64,000 nt of DNA from Haliclystus octoradiatus (taxonomy: Eukaryota; Cnidaria; Staurozoa; Stauromedusae; Haliclystidae). Below are positions 59,229-64,000 of the stretch, piece after piece. The translations under genes and the position numbers were made by a program. The stretch's first letter is position 1. Each line of letters starts with the position of its first letter. Location of the stretch: contig OU744448.1 in the NCBI GenBank assembly GCA_916610825.1, positions 20,997,032 to 21,061,031 on the forward strand, read 5' to 3'. Under the pieces are notes generated by a model that was not told where the DNA came from, searched no databases, and saw only the letters and a list, made by a program, of their open reading frames with translations.

Positions 59229-59609
59229 TGTAAGTTTATTGAAGAATTAAAGTTGAAAAGACAAATGAGAAATTCAAACACCACTCAGAAAACACAACAA
59301 GCTGAGTTAAGGTGTACAATCCTGTCTCTTATAAAACTTTCAGGAATCTGATTAAATAAATGTTAAATCTACTTTTATATGTATAATTGAGAACACTTGG
59401 TTATTATTATTTCATGAATACAATACGTAATGAAATTATGCTTAATGAAATTATGCTTAATGAAATTATGGTTAATAAGATTATACTAATTAATGAGGTT
59501 AACTAATTGATAATAAAAATAATTGATTGAACTATACAAGAAGACAATTATAACTTACAATGGTTCGATCATACAATAAAATATCAAACATGAACATATT
59601 TTACATACA
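59229..59609 (-). repeat. 5' LTR of the retrotransposon
   Basis: Same 381 bp as 55181-55561; no mismatch found by eye. It is followed on the minus strand by AGCTAACGGGCCAAATGG, which contains the gag start and is not an ordinary TGG-type primer site. Confidence 0.93.
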
Positions 59610-60869
59610 TATCTATTCTGAAAATACGCTCTCTTCGTTCAGCGGAAAATTCCATTCTTATTATTTTAGCAGCTAGCGATGCATGTACTGGAGTATTCCT
59701 GTTACCTTTGTTTTCCTATTTACATTTAAAGGACGCGTATAATAATTGTCTTATAGTTCTCTCGTCGCAAATTGTTGCCTTTACATTATTAACATTCACT
59801 GTAATTGGTATGATTTTAGTAGCAGTTGATCGTTATATAGCTATATTTTATCCATTCAAATACATCAAGTTTACGAATACTAGATCTTTAACAATTATAG
59901 CGAGTTCATCATTTGGATCTTCGCTTTTACTAAGCATTTCAGCAATATTCACAAAGGATTACGAATTATTAATTAGAACATATACATTTTTACTGACATT
60001 CATGGTGTGCTGGAGTGCATTTGTTCATATAAAATCACTTCGACTATCAAGAAAGATTCGTGAACAAGATCAAACTGCTCAAAAGAGCAAGGAAAAACAT
60101 TTGAGAGATAAAAAAATTACTCATATGATATTTATTATTTTGATCATCATGTTGATTTGTTACATTCCCTATATTGTTATATGTGCATTGTTTAATAGTA
60201 CGAAACAAGGACACGGGAATCCAACACTGCAGAAGATTGCTATGGCAAGCGCGATATTACTCTTATCAAATTCACTAATCAATCCATTTATTTACTGTTG
60301 GAAAATCAGAAGAATTAGAGGGACAATTATGAGGATTCTCAGACAGAGGAATTTACGCATACGTCATATTGTGACCTCGAATACAGATCGAAATAGGAAT
60401 GGAACTAAAATAAATCGATATTGATATTCTTTTAGAGATATAGATTAACAAATCCAATATAAATTGTATGCTTTTATGTAGAATCATCGCTGTACAGTAT
60501 TTAACACCTGCGATTAAGCACAAATGTCAATATCATTCAGAATATAAGTGAATTTGATCGGACTGTATTGAATGATTTAATATCATTGCTTTTTTATCTT
60601 GCTTTTATGTCAAATAAGACAACATATTTTAATTTGATAAAAATGATCCCCGCCAATTTCATATATATTACGACTTTATCAAGACTATCCGTTATATAGA
60701 TAGATTACCCATGATAGTTGACTGCGAACCATTCCATTTCTCTTTTATATTCTCTCCCAGACAATAAGCTATATACCTCGAACGTGGCTGAATCTTCTAT
60801 CCCGTATCTCTCTACTTTTTGTAGTCCTCACTTTCCTTTCAATCCATAACTAACATTACAACGTAGTTG

Positions 60870-61131
60870 CACGGGGGTAACTTCCATACTTTTGGTATAC
60901 GGGGACGTGGTATGCTTAGTCATGACAATTTTTTTGAGTGCAATTTTTTCATTCTGCAAAAATATTCTACCTATGAATTTTTCTTTTTTTCTCTTTGCTT
61001 TGGTTAAATCTGTCATTCATAAAAAGATATTTGGGGTATCTTTTTCATCATGTGGAGCATTTTTATGGTCATTCTGCCAAAGTTTCATTTGAACGACCCC
61101 ATCGAAGCGCAATGGAAGTTACCCCCCCGGG
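60870..61131. mobile_element. G-rich-terminus MITE, unit 3 copy
   Basis: Orthologue of 43094-43355 with the same CGTAGTTG flanks and the empty TTAA site. Confidence 0.9.
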
Positions 61132-61714
61132 CGTAGTTGTGATTCCTTTTTACAAATTTGTAGTTAATCCTCTTTGTAGGAAAAGCTTACAAGCAAACTA
61201 TATACCGTCTCATTATTGTGTTTATACTCTTTATCAATTAATTTATTATAACATAACATATAATATGCCAAGTTTAGGATTTTTAAAACGATTTTTAATT
61301 ATGAGGTATAGTACAAAGGCGTAAAAGTTATCGGTCGGGAAGATGACTTCATGGCACTCTAACTAATTTGCTATATAATAATGTTTTGAATGAGAGACAC
61401 TTCATTTCGACTTTATTATACGGAGTAGCGGCATATAGAACACATGACAATCTACAACAGTTTCGATTTATCCCGCTGAAATCATCGTCAGGCAAGTGAA
61501 AGAGAGAGCAGAGAGAGAGAGGACAGGTTTTCAAGCTAGGTTTGTCGCAAGAGAGAGTTAATACATTTATTTCACCCATCCAGGGTAGACTTTCAGTTGG
61601 CTCTAAAGGTAACATTAGTAACTTTTAGTTTCCACTAAAGGTTACATTTCAGACTATTTACATATATATTGTTGATAAAAATAAGAATAAGAGTTTTTTT
61701 ATTTATTTTTTTAT

Positions 61715-62353
<639 letters not shown>

Positions 62354-62389
62354 TTTTCTATTTATTTATTTATTTATTTATTTAACTAT

Positions 62390-62791
62390 TCAATTGTGTT
62401 GCTCTCGTCTTTTTACAAATGTTTGATAGCTGGGTATTGCGAGACATGATAGAATATGAAGGTAATTTGAAGCCTCTTTTCCACATTCATTACAATGACA
62501 TTTATTTGTTGGTTTATGATACGTTTGCACATCACATACTAAATGATGAAAACCATGCATCGATAAGCGAGTAATGATATGCTTGTTGGGTTGGTTTGAT
62601 AGTTTCCACCAAGTAATGTTGGCCATAGGAGATAATAGTGTAAAAGCAGTGATCCATTGTCTAATTTTTGCTGACAAGTTATTATTTACAGTATTAAGTG
62701 CAGATTGATTTAGACAGAATTTTTGCGAAAGTTCAGTGGATAGTGTTGGGACTTGCGTGAAGAAATGAGTTAAAAAGTTTGATGAATACAT
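62390..62791 (-). pseudogene. LINE C-terminal remnant (unit 3)
   Basis: Encodes the same 133 residues as 44728-45129. Confidence 0.65.
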
Positions 62792-63291
62792 ATAGAAACT
62801 TTGAGTGATCGTTTAATGAAATGACTTTTGACGGTGTTCAGATCGGCTAATTGTGATGACGTTAAGTAAAAGGAAATTTAAGAGAGTACAGGTTTGTCGT
62901 AAGAGAGAGAGAGAGAACATGTTTGTCGCTATCCAGTATGGAATGATTTTTTTCTGTGATATATTGTTCATTTTTCAATTCTACGTTCGAGAAACCAATC
63001 CCACTGATACTAATTCGCTGCTATATAAGATACCAATAGTTTGACATAAAATGTATAATATCTCAATTAAACTTTTTTTTATTTTCTTTTTTTTTGTTGT
63101 TGCTGAAAAATTCAATATAATTTATTTCTTCATAAATATATATATATATACATTCAATAAAATGTTAACTTTAAACAGAACTATGTGTCATTTAAAAATT
63201 TGCCTAATATACCCCTATTCTAATTTATCTAATTAATCTATTTCAAAATTGTTCTCAACGTCATCATTAATAAAGGTAACCCATGATACTA

Positions 63292-63963
63292 TTAGCATTC
63301 CCTCTTTGTACTGCCACTGAAATCCTCGCTTTTAAATATTTTCCTGCATTTTTTTTCTGTGACCTGTGTAGATACTCTCAACCTTGAAGATAGCTGCTTT
63401 AAGAACAACGTAGCAGCCGATCCGTACGAGCCCATCGTCTCTATGGCTACGGGGATGAAGATGTACTTTGTTGACAGCTGCCTATACTTTGTGATCTTCT
63501 TTGCTTCGGCGTTTTCAGCAGCTGCTCCTGCTGTGAGAGATGTTCTTTCGATATGGCTGGGAGCAAGAGTATCAGGACATGTGAAGTCCCATAAAGCTGA
63601 GCTACTTTTTTCCCAAGGAATTAGGGTGATTCCATCAGGTCTTTTAAAATCTGTTCTTGCTAGGCCTTGAGGCTCAAGTTTACAAGGGACGCTTGCAGTG
63701 CACAAAGCCTTCTTGATGATGACTTTTACTTCATGGTGCCTTGCATATCGTCCAGAACTCTTTTTACATGAAAGGCCGTGGACTCCTTGTTGATCTACTA
63801 GTTGGCCGCATTTACATATATGGGATTGTACCGTCTCCAGTCCCAATCGGAATGAAATTATTATGCGTAGCTGATTGTTATTAAGCATTAAACCCCCTGT
63901 TAAACCCATGGCGGGTGACGGGAGTGCATTGAGCCATGCCCCAGATAAAATTAAATCTCTCAA
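63292..63963 (-). CDS. Retroelement-derived ORF with restriction-like endonuclease motifs (unit 3)
   Basis: Encodes the same 223 residues as 45630-46301, with the CCHC knuckle and RPD...D motif intact. A fragment of a non-LTR element is the most likely source. Confidence 0.6.
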   Translation of the reverse strand: MRDLILSGAWLNALPSPAMGLTGGLMLNNNQLRIIISFRLGLETVQSHICKCGQLVDQQGVHGLSCKKSSGRYARHHEVKVIIKKALCTASVPCKLEPQGLARTDFKRPDGITLIPWEKSSSALWDFTCPDTLAPSHIERTSLTAGAAAENAEAKKITKYRQLSTKYIFIPVAIETMGSYGSAATLFLKQLSSRLRVSTQVTEKKCRKIFKSEDFSGSTKREC

Positions 63964-64000
63964 TTAAATATATTCTTGATTGTACGATAGTTTATCGATT

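Larger units (their letters stand above)
55181..59609 (-). mobile_element. Full-length LTR retrotransposon (4,429 bp) inserted in GPCR copy 3
   Basis: Two 381-bp LTRs (55181-55561 and 59229-59609) that appear identical base for base, TG...CA termini, and 5-bp target duplication TATCT (55176-55180 and 59610-59614). Units 1 and 2 show the empty site (TTATATCTATTCTG). Read on the minus strand the order is 5' LTR, gag, pol (protease, reverse transcriptase, RNase H, integrase), a purine-rich tract (CTCGGGGGAA, 55562-55571) and 3' LTR. Both long frames are open. The domain order and RT/integrase motifs favour Ty3/gypsy; BEL/Pao was considered. Probably a young insertion. Confidence 0.93.
55001..60424 (+). 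pseudogene. Class A GPCR, tandem copy 3, split by an LTR retrotransposon
   Basis: The first 60 codons (55001-55180, N-terminus and TM1 to ILVIIS) and the last 269 codons (59615-60424) are separated by a retrotransposon and its 5-bp duplication. The translated halves match GPCR copy 2 at every residue I compared. Reading into the LTR ends at a stop after 100 codons (55303), so the encoded product would have only one transmembrane segment. The retrotransposon is antisense to the gene, so removal by splicing is unlikely. The lack of other damage shows that the disruption is recent. Confidence 0.93.

Overview
This window is AT-rich metazoan nuclear DNA, probably from a marine invertebrate. A cnidarian-like genome is plausible, but the sequence alone does not settle it. 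The evidence is intronless class A GPCR genes, dense transposon remnants of eukaryotic types (Ty3/gypsy, LINE, P/THAP9-like, hAT-, TTAA- and Harbinger-type non-autonomous elements), satellite arrays and kilobase-long (TTTA)n/(TTA)n tracts. I see no bacterial operons, rRNA, tRNA or CRISPR. The only convincing host protein-coding genes are four GPCR loci: one single gene and one triplicated gene.

Layout. 1-6730: a transposon graveyard with a decayed plus-strand Ty3/gypsy element split by an 809-bp TIR element, a LINE reverse-transcriptase fragment, and a decayed minus-strand Ty3/gypsy element that keeps its 5' LTR and primer-binding site. 6731-9650: non-coding, with a G-rich TIR element and a 134-bp tandem repeat. 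9651-19393: a 9,743-bp block bounded by 251-bp inverted repeats and a 5-bp direct repeat (AGAAA), with no credible gene but a 178-bp satellite array and smaller nested elements. It looks like one very large non-autonomous transposon. 19965-20954: a GPCR gene.

21400-64000: three tandem units. Each holds an upstream flank with MITEs, an intronless 329-codon GPCR, a G-rich MITE, a (TTTA)n or (TTA)n tract next to a LINE 3' end, and an endonuclease-like retroelement ORF. Units 1 and 2 then carry a P/THAP9-like transposase pseudogene and an opposed transposase-like remnant; the window ends before this part of unit 3. Unit 1 (21400-38899) differs from unit 2 (38900-52241) by clear divergence and by insertions with visible empty sites in its sisters. 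From about 34.3 kb onward, sequence recurs 13,342 bp later with only about ten differences that I could see, so a second, very recent duplication (or an assembly duplication of haplotypes) is superimposed on an older one. In unit 3 the GPCR is split after codon 60 by a 4,429-bp LTR retrotransposon with two 381-bp LTRs that look identical, a TATCT target duplication and uninterrupted gag and pol.

How it fits together: the GPCRs appear to be members of a lineage-specific receptor expansion generated by tandem duplication in a transposon-rich region. Transposon insertions date the duplications relative to one another and have inactivated one copy.
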